Of a stretch of DNA of 35,097 bases, positions 1 to 7,958 are shown piece after piece. The stretch's first letter is position 1. The number at the start of each line of letters is the position of its first letter. The stretch is taken from the NCBI GenBank assembly GCA_003216375.1, contig QCIZ01000017.1, positions 1 through 35,097 of the forward strand. Direction: 5' to 3'. The translations under genes and the position numbers were made by a program. The stretch is from Prochlorococcus sp. AG-402-O21. Lineage in GTDB: Bacteria > Cyanobacteriota > Cyanobacteriia > PCC-6307 > Cyanobiaceae. The notes beneath the pieces are model-generated. The model saw nothing but the letters and a program-made list of their open reading frames with translations, was not told the DNA's origin and searched no databases.

Positions 1-43
1 TAAATTAAGTTATCCATTTTAGTTTTTCCATAAACCATTAGAA

Positions 44-733
44 ATGCCTCTGCTACCTAGACGTTTTGAACGTCTAAAATCAGTACTAAATAAAAGAATT
101 TCTGATCTCACTGTCCTAATTGAAAATGTCGAAAAACCACACAATCTCTCCGCGATAATAAGAAGCTGTGATGCTATTGGTGTTCTTGAGGCATATGCAA
201 TCTTCAATACAGACAAATTTTTAACCTTTAATAGCACCGCTCAAGGAAGCCAGAAATGGGTCAAAATAAACCAATATAAAGAGACTGCCGAAGCAATAAA
301 AGTTCTTAAAAATAAAGGTTTTAAATTGTATGGTACGAACTTGAATCCGAAGTCAATTGACTACAGAAAATGTGATTTTACTGGACCAACTGCATTTGTC
401 TTAGGTGCTGAAAAATGGGGGATTAGTGAAGAGGCCACGAGTCTAGTAGATGAACATATACATATTCCAATGAGAGGAATGGTTGAATCGTTAAATGTAT
501 CAGTCGCAGCATCGGCATTATTATTTGAAGCGATAAGACAACGTCAAGTAGCCAATATCATTCCTGAAGCAGGGGAAGGTATGACCAAAGATAAATATAA
601 AGAAAAGATCTTTGAGTGGGCTTATCCAGAGGTTGCTAAATGGTGTAAAAGCGAAGGTAGGAAATATCCAGAGCTTAATGAGAAAGGTGAAATTATCGAT
701 GATCTCCCAAGAACAGAAAAGATGAGATATTAA
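44..733 (+). CDS. trmH: tRNA (guanosine-2'-O-)methyltransferase TrmH (SpoU family)
   Basis: A 229-residue SPOUT-fold methyltransferase that would use S-adenosylmethionine to methylate the 2'-OH of a tRNA guanosine, position 18 in the TrmH family. The three SpoU motifs are visible: NLSAIIRSCDA at about residues 34-44, FVLGAEKWGIS at 118-128 and IPMRGMVESLNVSVA at 141-155, whose Asn-Val-Ser forms part of the knotted cofactor site. A basic N-terminus (MPLLPRRFERL) and a C-terminal extension after about residue 180 match TrmH rather than the shorter TrmL. The ATG at 44 is the first in frame. It converges on the permease gene downstream with a 21-nt gap. The family is certain; the exact target guanosine is inferred. 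Confidence 0.9.
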   Translation: MPLLPRRFERLKSVLNKRISDLTVLIENVEKPHNLSAIIRSCDAIGVLEAYAIFNTDKFLTFNSTAQGSQKWVKINQYKETAEAIKVLKNKGFKLYGTNLNPKSIDYRKCDFTGPTAFVLGAEKWGISEEATSLVDEHIHIPMRGMVESLNVSVAASALLFEAIRQRQVANIIPEAGEGMTKDKYKEKIFEWAYPEVAKWCKSEGRKYPELNEKGEIIDDLPRTEKMRY

Positions 734-754
734 ATTCCAAATCTCAAGTAGGAT

Positions 755-1612
755 CTAATCCTGCAGGCTAGTTTCACTTATAAGTTTCTCTAAGCCTTCT
801 CCAACAAACGATAGTCCCAACACTAAAACGAACATAGCCATGCCAGGATAGATAGCTGTCCACCAGATACCAGTAGGCAAGGCAACTAATGCCATATTCA
901 AATCACTTCCCCATTCTGGAATATTCTCAGGAAGGCCTAGTCCAAGAAAGCCCAAGCCCCCAAGAACTAATACAGCATCTGCAGCATTAAGTGTTAAGAC
1001 AACAGGGACAGAGGTAAGAACATTTTTCAGGAGATACTTTCTGATCACCCACAATGGGGAAGCTCCCATTGATATGGCTGCCTCAATATAAAGTTCTGAT
1101 TTAACCTGTGAAGTCTGGTTTCTAACAAGTCGAAAATATTGAGGAATATAAACGACGCACAATGCTATTGAAGCATTCAATATGCCTCTCCCCAATAAAA
1201 ATGCCATTACCACAGAAAGAAGTAGGACAGGAATGGTATAAAGCGTATCCATGAGAAGAACCAAAACCCTATCCAAAATCCCACCAATATAGCCACTCAA
1301 AAGTCCCAAAGGTATTCCTACTAGAACGGCAAGTGATACGGCCACAAAAACGACCTGTAACGCAACTCCACTCGCAGCCAAAGTTCTAATGCAAACATCT
1401 CTTCCTAGTCGATCTGTTCCACACCAGTGATTTATGGATGGAGCTGAAAAGATCGGATTTCCTAAGCCAAATTCACCATTAGGTACAATCTTTAAAGATA
1501 TTAATAGTGGCATAAAAATAGAGATGCCTATATATACGGATAAAATTATCAACCCAGCGAACAATAATCGTGTCGACAAATTCTTTCGTCTTAAAAAATC
1601 TCTCAGAGTCAA
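755..1612 (-). CDS. ABC transporter permease, DppC/OppC type
   Basis: A 285-residue inner-membrane permease of the peptide/nickel (Dpp/Opp) importer class. It has an N-terminal helix at about 15-38, a periplasmic segment with WCGTDRLGRDV (the TDxxGRD signature of the DppC N-terminal domain) and five further hydrophobic helices. The cytoplasmic EAA loop, which contacts the ATPase, is seen as EAAISMGASPLWVIRK at about 178-193. The start is TTG at 1612 (MTLRDFLRR); no ATG lies nearby. The partner permease, ATPase and binding protein are not in this window, so either the system is scattered or the partners lie elsewhere. The substrate cannot be read from the sequence; a peptide or a chelated metal is the family expectation. 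Confidence 0.85.
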   Translation of the reverse strand: MTLRDFLRRKNLSTRLLFAGLIILSVYIGISIFMPLLISLKIVPNGEFGLGNPIFSAPSINHWCGTDRLGRDVCIRTLAASGVALQVVFVAVSLAVLVGIPLGLLSGYIGGILDRVLVLLMDTLYTIPVLLLSVVMAFLLGRGILNASIALCVVYIPQYFRLVRNQTSQVKSELYIEAAISMGASPLWVIRKYLLKNVLTSVPVVLTLNAADAVLVLGGLGFLGLGLPENIPEWGSDLNMALVALPTGIWWTAIYPGMAMFVLVLGLSFVGEGLEKLISETSLQD

Positions 1613-1679
1613 CGATCAAATAATAAGACCTAATTAAATTTAGCTGTAAAAGGTAGAAATAAAAAAAAGATTTGCTTAA

Positions 1680-1871
1680 ATGAATGAATACATACAATTT
1701 AAGATGCATTTAAAAAATGATGGTCTCACCGTAGGTGAGCTCTCAATAACCATTGCAGCATTAATAATTATAGGTTTTATATGGACAAACCTAACCAAAG
1801 ACAAAGGGAATCAAGAAGTCTCAATGTTTATCAATAATTCAAGTGAAATAAGCTATCCAAAGCAAACATAA
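1680..1871 (+). CDS. Small single-helix membrane protein, hypothetical
   Basis: A 63-residue ORF of unrecognised family. It has a charged N-terminus, one hydrophobic helix at about residues 24-39 (ITIAALIIIGFIW) and a polar tail rich in Asn, Ser and Lys. A second Met at codon 9 (position 1704, MHLKNDG) is an alternative start. It sits between the divergently oriented permease and the 3' end of lepA, which it faces tail to tail with a 16-nt gap. The topology, and the way the ORF fills an otherwise empty interval, support a real gene. Function is unknown. Confidence 0.5.
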   Translation: MNEYIQFKMHLKNDGLTVGELSITIAALIIIGFIWTNLTKDKGNQEVSMFINNSSEISYPKQT

Positions 1872-1887
1872 ATCATAAAATCATCTA

Positions 1888-3699
1888 TTAATCATTATTT
1901 AATTTCAAGACAGCCATAAAAGCCTCTTGGGGAACATCGACTTTCCCCATAGACTTCATTCGTTTTTTCCCTTTTGCCTGTTTCTTCAACAATTTCTTTT
2001 TTCTAGAAATATCGCCCCCATAGCACTTGGACAAAACATCTTTTCGTAATGCACTAATACCTTCACTTGCAATAATTCGACTCCCTATAGAAGCTTGTAA
2101 AGGAATCTTAAATTGCTGTTTTGGAATAAGTTCTTTTAATTTCTCAACAAGTCCTTTACCTACACCATAAGCATTATCTTTATGAACAATTGTCGTTAAA
2201 GGGTCTGCTCGCTCTGAATTAATTAAAACGTCTAGTCTGACTAAATCATTTTCTCTATAGCCAATCAAGTGATATTCCATAGAAGCATATCCCTTGGTTC
2301 TACTTTTCATCTGATCAAAAAAGTCGGTCACAACTTCTGCTAGAGGTATTTCGTAAATAAGAGTGACTCGATCAGTCGTTATGTACTTCATATCAATAAA
2401 GTCTCCCCTTCTGTCCTGACAAAGACCCATCAAAGTTCCGTTGTAATCATTAGGAGCATAAATTTCCATTCGGACGTAAGGTTCTTCTATAGTTTCACGT
2501 TTTTGAGGGTCTGGAAGTGTGGCGGGATTATCGATCATCACAACTTCACCATTAATCATTTTGACTTTATAGATAACTGAGGGTGCAGTAACAATTAAAT
2601 CCAAATCATATTCGCGTTCTAAACGCTCTTGAACAATTTCCATATGCAATAAACCTAAGAATCCACAACGAAAGCCAAATCCCATGGCACTACTAGTTTC
2701 AGGTTCATATTTCAATGCCGCATCAGATAGCTGTAATTTATCTAGAGCCTCTCTTAGATCTGGATATTGATCTGCATCAGTAGGGAACAACCCACAAAAA
2801 ACCATTGGCTTGGCTTCGGTATAACCAGGCAAAGCTTCTTCAGCAGGTCTATCTTGCAACGTGATCGTATCCCCGACTCTTGCATCAGCAACTGCTTTGA
2901 TTGATGCAGCTAAGTATCCAACTTCACCTGCATGAAGAGAATTTACTTTTACTTGATCAGGAGCCATAACACCTATTTCATCTAGCTCATAACTTTTTTT
3001 ACTAGCCATAAGTAAAACCTTGTCTTTCTTGCTTATGCCACCACTCATGATTCTGAAATAAACAATCACCCCTCTGTAAGGGTCATAATAAGAATCAAAG
3101 ATAAGTGCTTTTGTAGCTTGATCAGCATTATCTGCAGGAGAAGGTATTCTATCTACTACTGCTTGCAGTATTTCTGGAATACCAACCCCTGTTTTAGCAG
3201 AACAGGAAATTGCCTTAGATGTATCTAAACCAATAATTGACTCAATCTCATTTTTGATTTTTTCAGGATCAGCACCAGGTAAATCAACTTTATTGAGAAC
3301 AGGAATAATCTCTAAATCATTTTCCAAGGCTAAATAAACATTTGCCAAAGTTTGGGCTTCTACTCCCTGACTAGCATCAACGACCAGCAAGGCGCCTTCA
3401 CAAGCCTGCAATGATCTACTCACCTCATAAGAAAAGTCAACATGGCCAGGAGTATCAATCAGATTCAAGACATATTCCTCTCCATCATCAGCTTTATAAT
3501 TCATCCGAGCAGCCTGTAATTTTATAGTTATCCCCCTCTCTCTCTCAAGATCCATGTTATCCAAGAATTGTTCTTGCATGTCTCTAGAGGAGACTGTCCC
3601 AGTGTCCTGAAGAAGCCTATCTGCCAAGGTTGATTTACCATGGTCAATATGAGCAATTATGCAGAAGTTCCTCAGACGAGAAATAGGCACATTAGTCAT
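1888..3699 (-). CDS. lepA: Elongation factor 4 (LepA), ribosome back-translocating GTPase
   Basis: A 603-residue translational GTPase of full family length. G1 is AHIDHGKST at residues 16-24, the switch-II motif is IDTPGHVDF at 81-89 and G4 is NKVDLPGA at 136-143. The EF-G-like domain with [14 protein letters not shown] follows, and the LepA-specific C-terminal domain ends in the basic [14 protein letters not shown] stretch. LepA binds the 70S ribosome and acts on stalled or mistranslocated complexes and on assembly. The start ATG at 3699 ([12 protein letters not shown]) fits family N-termini. Mqo lies upstream on the same strand across an 84-nt gap, so the two may not be cotranscribed. Confidence 0.97.
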   Translation of the reverse strand: MTNVPISRLRNFCIIAHIDHGKSTLADRLLQDTGTVSSRDMQEQFLDNMDLERERGITIKLQAARMNYKADDGEEYVLNLIDTPGHVDFSYEVSRSLQACEGALLVVDASQGVEAQTLANVYLALENDLEIIPVLNKVDLPGADPEKIKNEIESIIGLDTSKAISCSAKTGVGIPEILQAVVDRIPSPADNADQATKALIFDSYYDPYRGVIVYFRIMSGGISKKDKVLLMASKKSYELDEIGVMAPDQVKVNSLHAGEVGYLAASIKAVADARVGDTITLQDRPAEEALPGYTEAKPMVFCGLFPTDADQYPDLREALDKLQLSDAALKYEPETSSAMGFGFRCGFLGLLHMEIVQERLEREYDLDLIVTAPSVIYKVKMINGEVVMIDNPATLPDPQKRETIEEPYVRMEIYAPNDYNGTLMGLCQDRRGDFIDMKYITTDRVTLIYEIPLAEVVTDFFDQMKSRTKGYASMEYHLIGYRENDLVRLDVLINSERADPLTTIVHKDNAYGVGKGLVEKLKELIPKQQFKIPLQASIGSRIIASEGISALRKDVLSKCYGGDISRKKKLLKKQAKGKKRMKSMGKVDVPQEAFMAVLKLNND

Positions 3700-3783
3700 T
3701 CGGAAGCAATTAAAAGAACAAGATCTCTATTTATCAATTCAACTCTGAATAAAGATTAAATATAACTCACCAGTACTAAAGTT

Positions 3784-5313
3784 TTAAATTAATTTAAGCA
3801 AGAAATCGTTTCTTTTGCGAATTACTAAAAGTGCATCTTGATTAGAATTAATATCTATCCCGATACTAGGAAAAAGCTCTAACATTTTATTCTTCCATTT
3901 ACTTGATTTCATTTTTTCATGCCAGCAGCGGTTTAAAACTTCAATCATGATTGTTACTGCTGTGCTTGCACCCGGGGAAGCCCCAAGCAAAGCAGCTAAA
4001 GATCCATCCGATGAAGTCACAACTTCTGTCCCCATTTTCAAAACACCACCTTTAGGAGTTTGCTTGATGATTTGAACACGCTGTCCTGCAATAGAAAGTT
4101 TCCAATCATCAGGTGAAGCCACAGGAAGGAATCTTTTTAAAGTTTCTATTCGATCCTCATTTGTTTGTATTAATTGATTTAATAAATATTTTCCTAAATC
4201 AATATTTCCTAATCCTGCTTGCAACATAGAGAAAAGATTAGTTGTTTTGATGGATCTGAATAAATCCAATTTTGATCCATATTTTAAAAAATTTGAACTA
4301 AATCCTGCAAAAGGACCAAACAAAAGAGACCTTTCCCCATCTATCCAGCGCGTGTCTAAGTGTGGAACAGACATAGGTGGTGCTCCAACTGCTGCGTTTC
4401 CATAAACCTTTGCATTATGTGTTTTTGTTAATTTTTCCTCTTCACAAATCAACCATTTGCCGCTGACAGGAAAACCTGCATATGACAATCCCTCTGGAAT
4501 TCCCGATTTTTGCAAAAGAGTTAAAGCTCCTCCTCCTGCCCCAAGGAAAACAAACTTTGATCTAACAATTCTATTTTTTTTTGCTCCTGCTTCTAAAGAT
4601 AAATACCAATCTCCTTCTGTATCTTGTTGAAGATTATCGACATTAGTAGAGTAGTTAATCTCAATAGATCTTGCTCCTTCAATTTGATTTATATATGAGC
4701 GAGTTAAATTACCAAAATCAATATCAGTTCCTCTTTTAATTCTTGTCGCAGCAATCTTTTCACTCTTTTGCCGACCATCCATAATCAATGGAATCCAATC
4801 TTTTAATTCATCATGATCCTTGGTGAATTCCATTTGAGCAAAAGCGGCATGAGAGCCAAGTTCAGAAAACCTTTTTTTAAGCAAAGAAATATCTTTATCT
4901 CCAAAAACTAAGCTGATATGTGGCAACTTATTTAAAAAAGTTTCTGGTATCAATTTCCCTTTTTCTACCAATGATGCCCAAAACTCTAAGCTTTGCTCAA
5001 AGGATTTATTTATTTCAAAAGCTTTGGTAGTACAAATGGATCCATCATCTTGGATTGGAGTGTAATTAAGCTCACAGTTGGCGGCATGCCCTGTTCCAGC
5101 ATTATTCTTAGCGCAGCTACTTTCTAAACCAGCAGAAGATAATCTTTCAACAACCAGCAACCGTAAATCAGGCTCAAGCTCATGCAGAAGTACTGCAAGA
5201 GTTGAGCTCATGATTCCTGCACCTACTAATATTGCGTCATAAGTATTTTCTGAATCTAAGGTACTTTTAGTAAACAAAATCTTTATCAAGATTACATACA
5301 GACTATCCTGCAA
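3784..5313 (-). CDS. mqo: Malate:quinone oxidoreductase
   Basis: FAD-dependent peripheral membrane enzyme that oxidises L-malate to oxaloacetate and passes electrons to the quinone pool. The Rossmann FAD motif is DAILVGAGIMSSTLA at about residues 26-40. The family stretches NNAGTGHAANCELNYTP and LLGASPGASTAVTIM are both present. The called start is TTG at 5313, giving 509 residues; TTG codons at 5289 and 5277 (the latter just before FTKSTLDSEN) would give an N-terminus closer to the FAD motif, so the first 12 residues are doubtful. The nfu-like gene is divergent with only 38 nt between starts, so promoters must overlap. The enzyme allows NAD-independent malate oxidation in an organism with an unconventional TCA pathway. 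Confidence 0.92.
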   Translation of the reverse strand: MQDSLYVILIKILFTKSTLDSENTYDAILVGAGIMSSTLAVLLHELEPDLRLLVVERLSSAGLESSCAKNNAGTGHAANCELNYTPIQDDGSICTTKAFEINKSFEQSLEFWASLVEKGKLIPETFLNKLPHISLVFGDKDISLLKKRFSELGSHAAFAQMEFTKDHDELKDWIPLIMDGRQKSEKIAATRIKRGTDIDFGNLTRSYINQIEGARSIEINYSTNVDNLQQDTEGDWYLSLEAGAKKNRIVRSKFVFLGAGGGALTLLQKSGIPEGLSYAGFPVSGKWLICEEEKLTKTHNAKVYGNAAVGAPPMSVPHLDTRWIDGERSLLFGPFAGFSSNFLKYGSKLDLFRSIKTTNLFSMLQAGLGNIDLGKYLLNQLIQTNEDRIETLKRFLPVASPDDWKLSIAGQRVQIIKQTPKGGVLKMGTEVVTSSDGSLAALLGASPGASTAVTIMIEVLNRCWHEKMKSSKWKNKMLELFPSIGIDINSNQDALLVIRKRNDFLLKLI

Positions 5314-5351
5314 TTAACTAAGCTAAGCAAAATTAAATTAAATAAGCCGAA

Positions 5352-5597
5352 ATGAGCGACGAAACTCTTGCACTGACAACAGAAAACGTTGAAAAGGTTC
5401 TTGATGAATTAAGACCATTTCTCATGGCTGATGGAGGAAATGTAGAGATAGCTGAAATAGATGGACCAATCGTCAAAGTTAGACTTCAAGGGGCATGCGG
5501 AAGTTGTCCAAGCAGCACAATGACACTGAAAATGGGTATTGAAAGAAAACTAAGAGAAATGATTCCAGAGGTTAGCGAGGTGATACAAGTTTTATAA
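5352..5597 (+). CDS. NifU C-terminal-domain Fe-S scaffold protein (Nfu type)
   Basis: An 81-residue protein that is essentially a single NifU C-terminal domain. It carries the cluster-binding CxxC as [14 protein letters not shown], with Cys49 and Cys52, preceded by the typical [14 protein letters not shown]. Free-standing Nfu proteins of cyanobacteria bind a [4Fe-4S] cluster as dimers and hand it to targets such as photosystem I; assigning that role here is inference from the family. The start ATG at 5352 follows directly on the divergent mqo promoter region. It converges on a small membrane protein gene with a 27-nt gap. Confidence 0.93.
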   Translation: MSDETLALTTENVEKVLDELRPFLMADGGNVEIAEIDGPIVKVRLQGACGSCPSSTMTLKMGIERKLREMIPEVSEVIQVL

Positions 5598-5624
5598 ATT
5601 CAATTCCTAATTAACCTTTATTAT

Positions 5625-5885
5625 TCAATTCAGAGAACTTAATTCCCTTTTAATTGCTGACTTATAATCAAGACAATCTAAAGGGAGACCATTATAAATG
5701 AGATAACCGATTGGAGCTATTAAACCAACTGTAAAAATAAGATTAGAGACTGCTAAGCCTATGTTACTCAGCAAAAAAGTTATTCCATATATCCCTAAAA
5801 GATAAAAATGCAGAACCAAAAACTCCTTAGTATTTTGAACAGGCCATCTAAAGATAGAACCTAAGAAAAACAAAACACCTTTCAT
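5625..5885 (-). CDS. Small membrane protein, hypothetical
   Basis: An 86-residue ORF of unrecognised family. It has a hydrophobic N-terminus (MKGVLFFLGSIF), a central helix around residues 25-45 (FYLLGIYGITFLLSN) and a third at about 50-65 (LIFTVGLIAPIGYLIY), followed by a charged tail ending KRELSSLN. Two or three membrane spans are likely. The ATG at 5885 is preceded by TAAGAG, a possible weak ribosome binding site. The gene is alone on its strand between nfu and a 44-codon ORF, and nothing nearby suggests its function. Confidence 0.55.
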   Translation of the reverse strand: MKGVLFFLGSIFRWPVQNTKEFLVLHFYLLGIYGITFLLSNIGLAVSNLIFTVGLIAPIGYLIYNGLPLDCLDYKSAIKRELSSLN

Positions 5886-5974
5886 TACTCTTAATTATAG
5901 TTGAATGATCATACATAATCTTTAATCATTTTCATTGATAAATATGTATCTAAAGATGAAAAATGATGTATCAA

Positions 5975-6109
5975 TTAATTTTTGAATTTTGATTTTTTTA
6001 GAGAATATTCTTTTTTAAGTTTTCTCATTCTTCTTGCCCATATCAGTGTCGCAATAACAACCCATAAAAAGAAGCCACCTAAAGCAAGAAAGCTAGCGGT
6101 GTAATTCAT
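5975..6109 (-). CDS. 44-residue single-helix membrane protein, basic tail
   Basis: A short ORF beginning at the ATG complementary to 6107-6109 and ending at TAA (5975-5977). It encodes MNYTASFLALGG, then a hydrophobic helix (FFLWVVIATLIW, residues 13-24), then a strongly basic tail (ARRMRKLKKEY). The start lies 12 nt after the stop of the metal-transporter gene on the same strand, so the two are probably cotranscribed. The shape (one helix, Trp at the border, Arg/Lys tail) is like CcmD or similar assembly peptides, but cyanobacteria mature cytochrome c by another system, so CcmD is not claimed. It could be an accessory peptide of the transporter. Confidence 0.5.
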   Translation of the reverse strand: MNYTASFLALGGFFLWVVIATLIWARRMRKLKKEYSLKKSKFKN

Positions 6110-6121
6110 AAGGCAAGACTT

Positions 6122-6790
6122 TTAAAAAGTTATAATTGAAGTCTTTTGAAGCCAAAATATACCTGTCACTATTGATAATCCTCCAATTGATCTCATCAAG
6201 AAAGGATAAAACATTTTATTTGCTTTACTCGTTGCAAAAGATATACCTAAAACAACACATCCCATTGCAAAGACTGACCCAAGTAAATATGCAAATAGAT
6301 AAGCCAACGCTCCAAGCAAAGGCAATGCCAATGCAGGAATAACTGCGACCAAATGGCTAGCTCCAGCGAAACCGTGTAAAATGCCTAATCCCGTTGCAGC
6401 ATGTGTATGACTTTTATGAAGTTTATTTCCAGGTGAATGGAAATGAAAATGTTTATGAGGCATTTCTTCTCCATGCATATGCTGATGCATGTGAATATTT
6501 ACTTTTAAGGAAGTCTTAATAGCCAGCCCCCCCACGATCAAAAGGCTTATACCAACAAGAAACTCTGCATAAGAAGACATTAATTCAATATTGATTAAGT
6601 CCTTTGCCAAAATCCCTAATATTGAGAGGATTAAAACCCCTGCCGAGTGTCCAATCCCCCATGACAAACCGTCGATTAAAGCTACTCGAGGTTTTTGTAA
6701 AGATGAAGGAGCCATTGCAATCATGTGATCAGCTCCACTAACCACATGCACTGCACCAGCAGCAAATCCAGTTAATATACTGATAAGCAT
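6122..6790 (-). CDS. UreH/NicO-like membrane transporter with His-rich loop, probably nickel or another divalent metal
   Basis: A 222-residue polytopic membrane protein with about six hydrophobic segments. The first helix carries HVVSGADHM (His15, Asp21, His22), the HxxxxxDH pattern of NicO/UreH-type metal permeases. The second half repeats a similar motif as HGFAGASHL (about 139-147). A central loop at 100-130 is packed with His (HMHQHMHGEE, HKHFHFH, HKSHTH), which strongly suggests metal handling. In this lineage nickel serves urease and Ni-superoxide dismutase, but neither is in the window, so nickel is inference. TauE/SafE-type naming is a possible alternative annotation. A 44-codon ORF follows 12 nt downstream. 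The start is ATG at 6790. Confidence 0.75.
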   Translation of the reverse strand: MLISILTGFAAGAVHVVSGADHMIAMAPSSLQKPRVALIDGLSWGIGHSAGVLILSILGILAKDLINIELMSSYAEFLVGISLLIVGGLAIKTSLKVNIHMHQHMHGEEMPHKHFHFHSPGNKLHKSHTHAATGLGILHGFAGASHLVAVIPALALPLLGALAYLFAYLLGSVFAMGCVVLGISFATSKANKMFYPFLMRSIGGLSIVTGIFWLQKTSIITF

Positions 6791-6922
6791 GATAATTGGT
6801 AAGATGAATTTTCTTTCATTAAAAAAATATTCTCTTCATCCAAAAAAATCAATTTCTCTAACCTTAATTGTTTAATATTACATCCCAGTAGTTTAAATAT
6901 CCTGTTGACAAAATTTTAATTT

Positions 6923-7159
6923 TTACGAAATTTGATCCTTTTGAAGTTTTCCAGACATTTCATAGGCCTCTGAACTTCCACCATGTCCATGAGCAATACC
7001 TAGTTCATGCATTTTTGCGTGTTCATCAATAGTATCTCTGAGCTCTTTTGATCCTGACCCAAATGTTGAATAAATACCATAAGCTACTGAGCCGGCTAGT
7101 AAAACAACTATTCCCCCTATCAGCATCAATAAAGTTGGATCAGTAGTTGAGGTTTCCAT
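6923..7159 (-). CDS. PsbN-like photosystem II assembly protein with C-terminal extension
   Basis: A 78-residue protein starting METSTTDPTLLML, which matches the METS/META start of PsbN; that is why the ATG at 7159 is preferred to the upstream ATG at 7216. One membrane helix at about residues 10-29 is followed by YGIYSTFGSGSKELRD and an acidic DEH, closely like the PsbN signature (Y-x-x-Y-T-x-F-G-x-x-S-x-x-LRD-x-x-x-EH). Normal PsbN stops there at about 43-46 residues. This protein adds some 30 residues containing HELGIAHGHGG. PsbN is needed for assembly of PSII reaction centres in plants. psbN normally sits beside psbH, which is absent here, so this is more likely a paralogue than the main psbN. 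It shares its strand with the His-rich transporter. Confidence 0.65.
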   Translation of the reverse strand: METSTTDPTLLMLIGGIVVLLAGSVAYGIYSTFGSGSKELRDTIDEHAKMHELGIAHGHGGSSEAYEMSGKLQKDQIS

Positions 7160-7408
7160 GCGTATCAATAATTTTTCATGATTGTACTGTATGAATCCAA
7201 GCATCGAGAGCTTCAAATGGAAACTAATTAAATTGGCCTAATATAATCTTTGATTTCACTAATAAAAAAGTCAAAAAACATTTATGGATAAATGCTTTTC
7301 AAATAAAAAATACTTTTGAAAATAATTGATAATAATTAATAGATAATTACTTAATTTCTATATATAAAATCAATTTATTATGCAGTCAAAGTACTAACAT
7401 GAATATTT

Positions 7409-7507
7409 TCAAAGAGTAGAATTGTAAGCTAAAAGCCCGAAGAAACCCAATATCAAAAGGATGCTAGCAATCCTGCTAAAAGTTATAGGGCCAAAATCAA
7501 TTTTCAT
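7409..7507 (-). CDS. 32-residue single-helix membrane peptide
   Basis: A minimal ORF from the ATG at 7507 to TGA at 7409-7411. It encodes MKIDFGPITFSR, then a hydrophobic helix (IASILLILGFFGLLAY), and ends NSTL. Size and topology are those of small thylakoid subunits (Psb, Psa or Pet type), but I recognise no specific family. It lies isolated in AT-rich sequence where a clean amphipathic start plus a 16-residue helix is not expected from A/T bias alone, although such bias does favour hydrophobic codons. The call is therefore tentative. Confidence 0.4.
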   Translation of the reverse strand: MKIDFGPITFSRIASILLILGFFGLLAYNSTL

Positions 7508-7639
7508 ATTAAGACGTAATTAGAAATTGCATATTAATGTAAAAAACCACAAAAAGTGAAACAGTTAAAATAAAACTCAATTCAAAAACCCAACAGAAAT
7601 GTCATTTTCACTAATTTGCCCTATGGAAGCAAAATCAAA

Positions 7640-7777
7640 TCACTCTTCACTCTTCTGGTTGTTAACTTTCAAATGATGCTCATAAGCATCAATCTCTTTC
7701 TCACTTTTTTTTATTTGCCCATCGAACATAACAACCCATTCTTGAGCTTTAATTTTTTGGTCTTTTTTGATACTCAT
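7640..7777 (-). CDS. 45-residue charged small protein, hypothetical
   Basis: An ORF from the ATG at 7777 to TGA at 7640-7642. It is soluble and highly charged: MSIKKDQKIKAQEW, then VVMFDGQIKKSEKEIDAYEHH, then a polar end (KSEE). It is predicted to be mostly helical after residue 20. There is no recognised family. Composition is unlike random translation of the surrounding AT-rich DNA (balanced Lys/Glu, Trp14, Met17), which is the main support for calling it a gene. Confidence 0.42.
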   Translation of the reverse strand: MSIKKDQKIKAQEWVVMFDGQIKKSEKEIDAYEHHLKVNNQKSEE

Positions 7778-7958
7778 AAACCAATTAAAAATTAAAATCC
7801 ATCATACTTTAATACAATGTTTTTTCATTTAAAGTCGCAACACAAAATATTTTAAAAATGCTAGGCATTAAAGTTGACATAAAATAGAAAACATCATCAA
7901 ATTGGTAAGTTAGGGAAAAAAAGATATTCTTAGTTGCAACAACTAAAAGTTAGAAGAT

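Larger units (their letters stand above)
7160..7958. other. AT-rich 0.8-kb stretch with only tiny ORFs
   Basis: Between the PsbN-like start and the aminotransferase start there is no ORF over about 45 codons. The interval 7216-7400 is almost pure A/T with no convincing coding signal. Two short minus-strand ORFs (7409-7507 and 7640-7777) are listed separately. The last 180 nt should hold the promoter of the aminotransferase gene, but no single promoter motif stands out. Confidence 0.6.

Noticed and set aside
1434-1709. Overlapping short ORFs around the permease start on both strands
   Set aside because: They are shadows of the permease gene or run through its promoter, with no protein-like character.
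5975-6109. Assignment of the 44-residue peptide as CcmD
   Set aside because: The shape fits, but cyanobacteria use the other cytochrome c maturation system and no ccm genes are near.
7509-7580. 23-codon hydrophobic minus-strand frame with TTG start
   Set aside because: Too short, no ATG and no ribosome binding site; hydrophobic codons follow from T-rich sequence.
7602-7679. 25-codon plus-strand ORF beginning MSFSLICPMEAK
   Set aside because: It is antisense to the more convincing 45-codon ORF and has no supporting signal.
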